Source: Neodontobutis hainanensis
Lineage: Eukaryota > Chordata > Actinopteri > Gobiiformes > Odontobutidae
Assembly: GCA_024349245.1 (NCBI GenBank)
Contig: JALDNG010000039.1
Location: forward strand, 187,501-251,500
Reading direction: 5' to 3'
Length of the DNA stretch: 64,000 nt
Made by a program: the position numbers and the translations under genes. The first letter of the stretch is position 1. Every line of letters begins with the position of its first letter. The notes under the pieces are model-generated. The model was not told the origin of the DNA and searched no databases. It saw only the letters and a program-made list of their open reading frames with translations. This document shows, piece after piece, positions 12,290-20,640 of this stretch.

Positions 12290-12995
12290 GCCACACCGAT
12301 CCATGCCTAATCTAGGTTATGAGGCTGGAGTGCATGCCCCCCTTAGGACGAAAGCACCCTAGCGCCTGGCGCCTCAGGGAGATGAACTGACCGTCTGCTT
12401 AGTTGCGGGCAGATCCCTCTTAGGAGACCCGAATCACACTAACAGTTGGTTTGATTTTCTCCACTGCGAAGACTTACGCAAATAGGTTTGCAGTGCTCTG
12501 ACCAGACAGAGCAAATGAAGTCTCGCTTCTTCTTCTCGCTTCTACACATACCGCGGAGGATGCAATACCTGCAAGACCGTAGGCCGCACAGCCTCAGATG
12601 CAAGATGGTCTGAACCCCTCTGGGGGCAGACTCCAGGCCAATTGGTGTTATAGCCAGGGCCTGAAGTCCCTCCCAACCTCTTAAGCGAGGTAACCACAAG
12701 GAGCAGCGCCACCTTAAACGCCAGAATTCGATATGTCGTCTATTTCAGTGGCTCGAAGGGGGCCTCAGCCAACCCTTCCAGTGCCACCGCCAAGTCCCAC
12801 GTTGGGACTCTGGGATGAGTCGCAGGTCTCATCCTCCATTTACCACGAAGGAAGCGTACGACCGAAGAGTGCCTCCTCAGAGGCCCCTCACTTATAGCGG
12901 CGTGAAATGCCCCAATTGCAGTCACGCCGCTTCTTTCTAACCGCCCTCTCGTGGAAGGAGCCCTGGAACTGAGTATGATCTCTACTACACCTACA
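12290..12995 (-). pseudogene. DIRS tyrosine recombinase remnant
   Basis: The clearest part is the frame at 12740-12925, which reads AIGAFHAAI, then VVRFLRG, then PTWDLAVAL and PFEPLK. This TWDL...L..PFEPL signature belongs to the N-terminal part of fish DIRS integrases. Downstream, 12439-12699 continues in other frames with LESAPRGVQTILHLR-like sequence and a RSGENQTNC block matching the RRSEQLFV-like region of the family. The catalytic His-x-x-Arg region and the final Tyr are not intact: stops interrupt 12290-12440, and the last residues merge into the ICR. In life it would cut and join the circular cDNA into the genome. Here it is a pseudogene. Confidence 0.8.
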
Positions 12996-13019
12996 GGCGG
13001 GCCATCTTATAATTACTGA

Positions 13020-13345
13020 GCCCCCTCAGGGGCCAGACTCAAAGCTTCCAGCTCTCTGGCTGGGGCCTGAGATGGCAGGACCCAGGGATCTGCCATGGGG
13101 AGCCCGTCTGCAGTGTTCTCTAGAACTCCCGGGAGCAGCGCTATCGGGGAAACTGCACACAGACGCAGCCTCAGCTACATCGGAACCATGGCATCCAAAA
13201 CCTGCAGGGTTGGATGCGTGAGGAAAACACACAATGTTTTTGACAGCGATACCTGTCGCATATAGACTTCACCACCTCTGGATGAAGTGCCATTCCCCTT
13301 GCCTTTCAGCCCCTGCCTCGACAGGATGTCTGCTCCATAATTCTG
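13020..13345 (-). pseudogene. DIRS RNase H end and methyltransferase-like remnant
   Basis: The frame at 13175-13363 begins with VPGDQNYGADILSRQG, matching the end of DIRS RNase H (PG..N.GAD.LSR; the Asp codon is 13328-13330). It continues into VFLTHPTLQVLDAMV and, past a stop, LRLCAVSPIALLPGVL (about 13120-13190). That block corresponds to the YA(N/F)PP segment of the DIRS DAM-like methyltransferase domain. The Asn/Phe-Pro-Pro motif is altered to Ser-Pro-Ile, and the part after GVL is shorter than in relatives, so a deletion is likely. The methyltransferase naming is less certain than the RNase H. Confidence 0.6.
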
Positions 13346-13800
13346 GTCCCCAGGAACGTTCATCCCTCTGATGAACGATTATTTACCCTGGGACCATAGG
13401 AGGATCTGATGCGCCAGTCTGTAAAAACGGCGCGATCTCAGACCCCCTGATGGTTTAGGTGCGCCACCACCGACATATCGTCGGAGTGTACCGACACAGC
13501 CAACATTTCCAGGCAGTTTCTGTGCTATAGAACACGCTCCTGCCACAGACCTTGGGAAAAGAGGCCGTCCATGACCGCGCCCCACCCAGTGAGGGAGGCG
13601 TCTGTCGAAACGGATTCCCGGTGACATGCCGCTCCCCGCACTGGCCCTTGGGCCAGAAACCAAGTCGTCTTCCAGGTTGACAGGGCACGAAGGGATCTGC
13701 GTGTTATCCTGAACAGCCTGAATGGGTCCCCCTCGGGGACCACCCCCTTGGCTTTCAGCCACCACTGCAGGGGTCTCATATATAGTGGTCCAATATATGT
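13346..13800 (-). pseudogene. DIRS RNase H domain, frameshifted
   Basis: The frame at 13525-13779 reads SLRALSTWK, then FLAQGPV, then STDASLTGWGAVMDG, with the first catalytic Asp at codon 13600-13602. The T-DAS..GWGA..DG signature is typical of DIRS and related RNase H domains. Sequence beyond it appears in overlapping frames (13379-13765 and 13455-13688), ending in LRSRRFYRLAHQILLWSQ. At least two frameshifts are therefore needed to read through. The domain would remove RNA from RNA:DNA hybrids during reverse transcription. It follows the reverse transcriptase directly. Confidence 0.82.
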
Positions 13801-14660
13801 TACGTTGGGCCCTGAGCCCCAGCAGTGCTTAAACCTGCTTTGCAGTGATGTTGCGGCCTAGCTTTATACTGGAGACCAACGCCAGTATGGCTTTTCTTGA
13901 TGCGTTTGGGTGACATATGCATTGTCATTGGGTCCCACACCGCTCCAGAGCGTGGTCCTCTGGGAGGACCTCAACACTCTCTTCTCCGTCTTTAGTCTCA
14001 ACCCCCGGCTCTAAAATAAAGCCAAGGACGACATCTCAATGCTGCCCTGCCATTTCTCAAGACTGGGTCCAAATGAGCCAGTCATCGATCTAATTCAGTA
14101 CACGAATGCCCGGGAGTTTGAATGGAGCCAGGACTGCATCCATGCACCTGGTGAACATGCGAGGAGAGAGCTAGGCGAATGGAAGAACCCAATACTGGAA
14201 TGCTTAGCCCCAGCTAAACCTTAGGAACTTCCTGTAAAAAGGACTAATAATAATAGAAATGTGGAGGTATCGTCTTTCAGATCTATCGTGGCAAACCCGT
14301 CCTCAGACCGGTTTTGGTTCACGATAATAGGTATTGCTTCCAGCATTTTGAACCTGAACCTCCTCAGAGACCAGTTCAAATACCTCAGATCTACTTTCAG
14401 ACGTGGACCCTTGTCCTTTTTTTTTTTTTTTTTTGGGAATTATAAAGTACCGGCTGTAGAGCCCCACCTCCCCTTCTGACGGAGGAACCCATGCCTCCTG
14501 TACCAGAAGGAAGTGTACTTCCTGCTCCCTAACCCGAGCCTGCCCAATGAACTCAGCCTCTCGGGGCTGACCTCGGTGTTTGAATATACTGTTTTTGACC
14601 CCTGAAGTGGCCGCTTGGCAGGAAAAGCCATCTATTATTGTTCGACGGCGCACGCCATCG
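13801..14660 (-). pseudogene. DIRS reverse transcriptase, broken
   Basis: The fingers region is at 14303-14653 (EQEVHFLL, VPPSEGEVGLYSRYFIIPKK). It then enters an 18-base T run on the plus strand (14417-14434), after which the family sequence continues in a different frame: VDLRYLN, KMLEAIP, then ATIDLKDD (about 14270-14289), holding the first catalytic Asp. The catalytic Y-I-D-D box is recognisable at 14081-14092, but the Tyr codon is a TAG stop (14090-14092), followed by W-L-I. Several other stops lie between 13800 and 14080. The enzyme would copy element RNA into DNA. This copy cannot. Confidence 0.88.
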
Positions 14661-16640
14661 AGGTCGTGTGCGCGCTGAAACTGATGTGGCCCAAAGCGTC
14701 ATAGACGGGTGGGCCTTACATCACCTTTCCAGAGGGCTCCGCATAGAAAAAACGGTCTCAGCCGCTTCTCCCCCGGGGGGCAGCCCTCAGAGGTCCTTGT
14801 ACAGCCAGGACCTCTTCCCCAAAGCTTTCGTAGCCTGAAGGACGGCCCTCGAGTCGCCCTTCTGCTGAACCGGCTTTGTGCGAGAACGCCGCCTCTATTG
14901 CCGAGCTCCATGCGGAGAGGCTCTGGCGACGCTACGAGGAGCTCGATGATGGCTGGGGCCGGTCCTTTTTAGAATCAGCCCTTTTGGCTTGGAGCGGCGA
15001 GGGATGAACTGCAGGGACGCAGCAGCCCTCCTCCTCGCCTCCCGAACCCTGCCGACGACCGTAAAACCGGCGTCGCTGAGCAGGCCAGAAGGCGAAAGAG
15101 GAGCACACAGGAGGAAACCTTTCCTAAATGCCCCCCCGTGGCCACCAGGAAGGCGGGCCGCGGTGCGGCCCGCCTCCTGGTAACCCGGAGAGACAAATCC
15201 GTCGCCCTGCGGAGCTCAGCCACCTCCTCAGGTGTGACTGTCTCGCCCTCATCCCCGACTTTACCAGGTCGGCCTGGCATGCCCGCAATATATTACCAAA
15301 TGCAGACATGCCCCTGCCCGACCTGCCGCTACCTCTATGCCCTGCACACCCTCACCCTGTCTCTCTACACGGCTTGGTGGGCGGCACCGGGGTTTTTTAG
15401 TTGAAGACCCCGCAGCGGGAGGGAGGTCACTGGCCTTCCAAACACCTCCCTTTATATTTGTTTTGTCGTGCTTCTGTGTTGCAGAAAGCACCGCCTTAAT
15501 GAGCTCCTCCTAAGCGGGCACGTGAGGTGACGAGTAAACCTCAGCGTCATCCGCCACAGTGCTGAGGATTTTCTTCTCTCTCTCGCTCAAGCACCGGCCC
15601 CCTCCCTCGTGCAAGAAGCGTCATCAAAGGCTTCTGCACGTGGAGGAAGGGCATCAAATCTGTCTGATGATGATTGGGAATTGCCTCAGCAGTCCCAATC
15701 TCATCAACATTCCAGCTGCGATCCCCGCGCATTACGCCGCCTCGCCGCCTCGGCGGACGCGTGGCCAGCCCCGCGGGGAGCGCAAGCCTGGCCGGCCCCG
15801 TCAAACACGGCCAGGCGGGAGCGCAGCACTTTGCCGGGGAGTGCTTCACATCACAGTGCTCACAGTTAGCTGTGAAAATTGGCAAACCCCGCTTGATCTT
15901 TCTCTGCGCTTTTCCTCAGTGTCACCGCCTCGGCGCTGAGCACATCCACAACCTCAGATGTGGACAGCTCAAGCCCCGGACCCTTTCCTCGTGCAGAAGA
16001 AGCCTCATCGCTGGCTTCTGCACGCGGAGTTTTAATGGGGCCGGTGGCAAATGAGGGAACGAGTGAGCCTCAGCGTCACCCGCCTCGGTGCTGAGCACAT
16101 CCACAACCTCAGATGTGGACAGCTCAAGCCCCGGACCCTTTCCTCGTGCAGAAGAAGCCTCATCGCGGGCTTCTGCACGAGGAGGACGGGCCTCAGATTT
16201 CTTTCTGTCTTATTTAGCGGGCAAATGAGGAAACGAGTGAGCCTCAGCGTCACCCGCCTCGGTGCTGAGCACATCCACTTCCTCAGATGTGGATGGCTCA
16301 GCCCGGCCCCTTTCTCCGTGCAGAAGAAGCCTCATCACGGGCTTCTGCACGGGAGAACGGGCCTTGGAACTGTCTGGTGATTGAGACAATGCCTCAGCAG
16401 TCTCATCAACTAGTTCCAGCTGCCACCCCACGATCTAAGCCGCCGCGCGCCTCGGCGGACGCGGGACCTGCCCGCTGGGGGCGCCTCACCATGCCCACAG
16501 CCAGCTCTCTCGAGAGCTGACCGGCGTGCTGCACTCCCAAACAGATCACACACATGGCGTGCGTGTCCCTGCCCGTGACATTTACCGAGGGCAGGGGTAC
16601 ACACACTGTCTGAGCTGTTCACTCGTCATTTCTTGTCTAA
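14661..16640 (-). pseudogene. DIRS gag-like region (ORF1), degraded
   Basis: Near its start the frame at 16406-16606 reads HAMCVICLGVQHA, giving Cys codons 16550-16552 and 16541-16543 and a His at 16526-16528 (C-x2-C-x4-H), then RAGPASAEA. This fits the zinc-binding head of fish DIRS ORF1 proteins. Another frame (16210-16431) continues with WQLELVDETAEALSQSPD. The middle is taken up by tandem units of about 155-174 bases. The part towards the reverse transcriptase (14661-15550) shows only short open frames. The protein would package element RNA. Assignment rests on the zinc head and on position. Confidence 0.6.
15575..16480 (-). repeat. Tandem repeat inside the DIRS gag-like region
   Basis: The block GAGCACATCCAC followed by CCTCAGATGTGGA recurs with period about 155 and then 174 (cores at 15941, 16096 and 16270). 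Each copy is followed by CGTGCAGAAGAAGCCTCATC. A further related pair flanks the array: 15590-15790 and 16310-16480 share GCTTCTGCACG, GCCTCAGCAGTC, CATCAAC, TTCCAGCTGC and GCCTCGGCGGACGCG. This indicates unequal exchange or slippage within the protein-coding part of the element. Confidence 0.8.
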
Positions 16641-16673
16641 GGATCACGGTCTATTGTCTCTAACACACACTTC

Positions 16674-16876
16674 GAGCAATTGTCTGAAGAGCGAAAAACT
16701 AGCGCCGTGGTGAGCCGGCGCCCCTTTATACTTCCGCACGCCGCACGTGCGGCATTACGTTGCACCAATCAGGATTGGTCTAGTTTCATTCATACTTCAG
16801 AGCCGTCACGCCGAAGGCGTTCCCCATAGTGTCGGTTTCCCGACGCAGTGCGAGTTCCCTCGAAAGGGAACAAGGA
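16674..16876 (-). repeat. DIRS 5' inverted terminal repeat
   Basis: Reverse complement of 11946-12145 with few differences. The outer part holds GTTCCCT-CGAA-AGGGAAC (16854-16871). It lacks the extension seen at the other end. The element's sense transcript should start inside this repeat. Confidence 0.9.
16721..16780 (-). promoter_or_regulatory. Promoter-like block in the DIRS 5' ITR, sense
   Basis: On the minus strand, a pair of opposed CCAAT boxes (16765-16778) precedes TATAAA at 16730-16725. Between them is a CACGTG E-box inside the palindrome CCGCACGTGCGGC (16741-16753). The layout mirrors the block in the other ITR, where the E-box is lost. Facing inward on the minus strand, it is placed to drive the element's genes. 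Function is inferred. Confidence 0.5.
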
Positions 16877-18842
16877 CAGGGCCAAAATGACTGCATCCCA
16901 GACCACTTTATTCTGCTAAATGTGATGGCAGCATGGATGGGAGCAGCGGCTTGTCCTCGTTGATGCTGTCCAATCAGCAGCTCTGAGGCAAGGGTCTATC
17001 AAGCCGAGATTGTCAAAGATTGAATTTGATAACTTTGTGGAAAAAAACTTTTAAAAAAGCAGAAAGATATAAAAAATCAGCCCGTTCGTCTGAAAAAAAT
17101 AGAAGACAGATAGTTTTACGGCTCTCAGTTTGGTAAACAGATTTGGATGGTTTGAGTAGCTTTAGATTCAGCTGGTTTTAGTTGGAATCTAACTGATTAA
17201 AGTGGGATTTGTCGAACCAGCTTTAAATACTTTAAAAACAAAAAAAAATAATTATAAACAGATTTGGTCGGGATTTATAATCTTACAGGTCTGAAGCTGA
17301 TTTAATTGGCTCATAAATTTTAAATGGGTGCTTTAACAGAACTGATTTTAATCATTTTAACTAAGTACTGTTTTAAGAGGTTTTATTCTGATTTTAACAG
17401 AATTTACATGGATTTATATTTAGTTCAGTAGAGTGAGGAAAAAAACAAAACCCTGTGTGTATCACCCAACAATAGAAATAAGTGTGTTCTATGCTTCCTT
17501 TTATAAAGTAAGCATATAATTTTACAGTGCCAGTGTTCAGTGCCTCTCACCTGGTTCCTACCTGCTCTTATAGTCAAGTCATGTGTACCTGTAAAATGGA
17601 TTCATACTTGATGTGATTGTTATTTGTTGTTGACATAAAACCCAGTGCACTATGGGTACCAGTTGGGCCTTTAGGAGTTCACAACAAAATAAAGAAAAGG
17701 CTTTAAGATTTATATGTTTGATTTTAGTGTCACTTTCAGCTAATTAACTCCAGACACTGGAAGCATGTAGCACAGCCCTTCATGCTTCTGTCTTATTTTG
17801 AAGCCTACGACACATGCTAGTGCGATGGTTTAAGTCAACAGCATCCATCTATAACCATCAGCCATCAGCAGATGTTGCCCAGCAGAACGTAGAGCTCTGG
17901 TTACCTCCAAAACAGAGTGCATTGCAGTAATGTATGTGGGAGCTAATAAAAGCATGGATAGCTGTCTCCAGGTAACAGCAGCTCAAGAAGGATTTAAATC
18001 TTTGATTGGAGGCGAAGCTGAAAAAAGCTTGCCCGAACCACAGAACTTACAACCAGCTAAGGTCCAAGATAAACCCCTTTAAACCTGTCCTACTCCAGTT
18101 TTAGGCAGGTTAAAAGCATTTTAACTGGGTGGTCAGTACAAAACCAAATACCTCAGAAAAAGTCATACATATATGGATAACCCATGTGAACATACTTGCG
18201 TGTGTGCTTAGGCTTTTGCAGTCATACACATTTAAGATTGTATCCTGCACATGACATGACAGTCTCCTGCAAATCTGCTGAAAAGAGACAATTTGTTTGT
18301 TTGAAATAAAGCTACGTTGTATAGCACAGCCATTACAACAGAGATGCTTTGACACAGCATAAGTCATTAACATAAATTATTAAAGCAGCACAGTGCATGG
18401 CTTTTCTCAGCAGTTGTGAGAGACCCCGTCTCGTTCCTTATTCCGACATATTATGACAAAGCTGCAGGCTGCTAATGTGGGCGCGGACGGAAGAGTGCAG
18501 GTGTCAGAGCTAAAGTGCTCCCACTTTCTCAAAGAAGATTAAATACATGTGTTGGGAAGTCACAGGTTAGGGAACACTCAGGGGAGACAGATAGAAGTAT
18601 GATTAAAGCTGCACCTTGGTAATTACTACAAATAATAGTGCGTGTGGATGGGAATTATAATTAACTAATCCAGGCTGTTGAAGTTAAGGGGAAAGAAATA
18701 GCCTCATTTTAATAGAAGTATGAGCCTGTTTGTATGAAAAAGAGACAAGGATATCTCAGCTCTGTTACCTTTAATTTACTTTGAATAACATTTATAACTG
18801 TTTTTCTAACTGCTGTGTTTATATACTATTGCAGTACATAAC
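16877..18842. other. No gene; LINE-associated repeat fragment at about 17860-18080
   Basis: No coding region is supported. 17860-18080 contains AGAGTGCATTGCAGTAATG, GCTAATAAAAGCATGGATAGC, GTCTCCAGGTAA and GGCGAAGCTGAAAAAAGCT. These match the phrase order of a common teleost dispersed repeat (GAGTTGCAGTAGTC, ATAAAGGCATGAATAACC, CTCTAGGT, GCTGATAAAAGCT). I cannot give the family a firm name. Confidence 0.45.
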
Positions 18843-19090
18843 TGTGGTGGCACAGTAGCAGTGTGGTTAGCACTCCGGCCTCACAGCAAGAAGGTCCTGG
18901 GTTTCCCATCCATGACAGGGCCTGTCTGTGTGGAGTTTTACATGTTCTCCCTGTGTCTGCGTAGGTTTCCTCCAGGAGCTCCGGTTTCCCCCACCACCAA
19001 AAACACGTACAGGACTACAGATGGAAATTAGTTGTTAAATTATAATCGGGTACAAACATCTCTGCTCCGGCTTAATGTACATTGTACGCT
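18843..19090 (+). repeat. SINE-like repeat
   Basis: It starts with GTGGTTAGCACTCC and CTCACAGCAAGAAGGTCCTGG, then GTGTGGAGTTTTACATGTTC, CCCTGTGTCTGCGTAGG and TCCTCCAGGAGCTCCGGTTT. This is the head and body of a widespread fish repeat with weak tRNA-like A and B boxes. The 3' half is degraded and ends in AAATAAATAAAAC. Confidence 0.6.
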
Positions 19091-19509
19091 GTCCTAAATA
19101 AATAAAACTAATCTTAAGTACAATGGCAAAATTTGTGATTTTCTGGACATTTTTTTGAGATAACACAAAAACTTTTTTCTTACTAATAGTTAGTGGTTGG
19201 GTGAAGCCTTTTATTTTTTAAAATTTGATTTATTTTCCACTTCTTTATTTGAGTTTGAACACTGCTGATTAGCATTCTCCATTCCTTGAATGTCTTTAAA
19301 TGTTTCATATTTAATACAGATTAATTACCTTTACCCACAGATCTTTTGACAATTCTTTTGCTTTTCCCATGACTCAGAATATAGAAACATCAGTGCAGCA
19401 CTGGATAAGAGATACAAGGGCCTGTCAGGAGCTCAAAAACTCACTGACCTTTTTGTACACACATACGGTATATGGTGTATATATGGTGGTATATGGTACC
19501 ATATATATA

Positions 19510-19539
19510 TATATGTGTATATATATATATACACATATA
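19510..19539. repeat. Perfect 30-bp AT-rich palindrome
   Basis: GTGT (19515-19518) and ACAC (19531-19534) are set symmetrically in alternating AT, so 19510-19539 equals its own reverse complement. It sits in a longer TATA-rich microsatellite (about 19466-19545). Confidence 0.8.
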
Positions 19540-19654
19540 CCTTTATAATACATTTAATTAGTAATGCTAATATTTTTTTCTTATTAGGCCTACATGTGAC
19601 AGAATAATGCACAAAAATGGCTCAAAAACATTTAATGTAGTCTTTTTTTTCCTG

Positions 19655-19960
19655 CCCCACAGCAAGAAGGTTGTAAGTTCAAACCCGACTCAAACATCCT
19701 CAGCCGACTCTGATCTTTCTGTGAGGAGTCTGCATGTCCTCCCTGTGTTAGCGTGGATTCTCTCAGGGTACTCCGGCTTCCTCCCAAAGACATGCATGTA
19801 TACAAGGTCATTTGTCAAGTGTCTCTAGTGAATAAATGGAAGAGTGAATGGTTGTCTGTTACTGTCTCAAAATGTCAGCCCTGCGACTAACTGGTCCCCC
19901 AAAGGCTGCTGAGATAGGCACCCATGACCCCTACAGGAAAAAGGTAGAAAATGAAAAAAA
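19655..19960 (+). repeat. SINE-like repeat, nearly full length
   Basis: It contains CACAGCAAGAAGGTTG, the B-box-like AAGTTCAAACCC, then CTTTCTGTGAGGAGTCTGCA, CTCAGGGTACTCCGGCTTCC, CAAAGACATGCATG, GAGTGAATGGTTGTCTGT, GCCCTGCGACTAACTGG and AGGCTGCTGAGATAGGCACC, ending in AGAAAATGAAAAAAAT. This is the most complete copy of the family in the window. Confidence 0.65.
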
Positions 19961-20167
19961 TATAAAAAAAAAAATATTTTTTCCAATGCATTTCTTCTTG
20001 CTACAATAACCAAAACAGGTGATGGAATGACAGGTGCTGCATAGCAACAAATCTACTCTAAATCTATCACACAGAACACAAGCACCAACACATACTATTG
20101 GCACCAAAGAAGAGTAGAAACATCACCTTCAAAAGCACAAAGACAACACCTCAACTGTGTCAAAGGC

Positions 20168-20640
20168 CAGATAAAAAAGACTAGACTCAAAACTGGCAGT
20201 CAGGGGACGTGTCCTACATCAGGAGGCAGCTTGTCCAGACTGTTGTAAAGTCTGATTTCCGTTTTTACTATTCTGAGGCAACTACTAAGCTGACCTGGGA
20301 GAGTACAAATGTGCTTAGGGGAGGATGAGGTTTGCTATTTCAACGTCTGTTATGACCTACAAAAACACAAATTAAAATTGTTTTCAGAATTGCAATGGGA
20401 GCCAATAAAATGAGGCTAGAATTCTCATATGTAAGTTCCATAAAGAGGAAGCACTGTTTTTTTGTTGGACTAATTGGGTGCCACACAAGTGCAGCTGTAG
20501 AACAAATTGATCAATCCGAGGTCTAAAGGTATGCAGTGACCAGTCTAGAGGCACCAATCCAATATGGCCAGTGCAGTCTAACAAATGCAACCTTTGAAAG
20601 AAACTGACCGGTAACTGTATCCTATATCCCATCTCCAACG
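20168..20640 (-). repeat. L2/Rex1-like LINE-derived fragment
   Basis: On the minus strand, sequence around 20195-20290 can be read as a decayed version of the C-terminal end of L2/Rex1-type reverse transcriptases (KLPPDVGHV, preceded by a decayed L-W-N position and R.K.E.R). The plus-strand neighbours (TTGCAATGGGAGCCAATAAA at about 20390) match the continuation of a common fish repeat. No intact frame remains, and the family name is uncertain. Confidence 0.35.

Larger units (their letters stand above)
11923..16876 (-). mobile_element. DIRS-type tyrosine-recombinase retrotransposon, near full length
   Basis: About 4.95 kb. The left end (11923-12145) and right end (16674-16876) are inverted copies of each other. 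12170-12276 is an ICR whose reverse complement joins the right outer end to the left outer end, the hallmark of DIRS elements. The minus strand carries, in order, a gag-like region, reverse transcriptase, RNase H, a methyltransferase-like remnant and a tyrosine recombinase, all broken by stops and frameshifts. The ICR sits next to the 3' ITR, as in known DIRS elements. No target duplication is evident, as expected for recombinase-based insertion. The element is much richer in G+C than its flanks. DIRS elements copy RNA into a circle that the recombinase inserts. This copy cannot encode its own machinery. Confidence 0.93.

Noticed and set aside
12082..12315. Open frames over the DIRS left ITR and ICR on both strands
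   Set aside because: They arise because the ITR and ICR are G+C-rich inverted copies; not genes.
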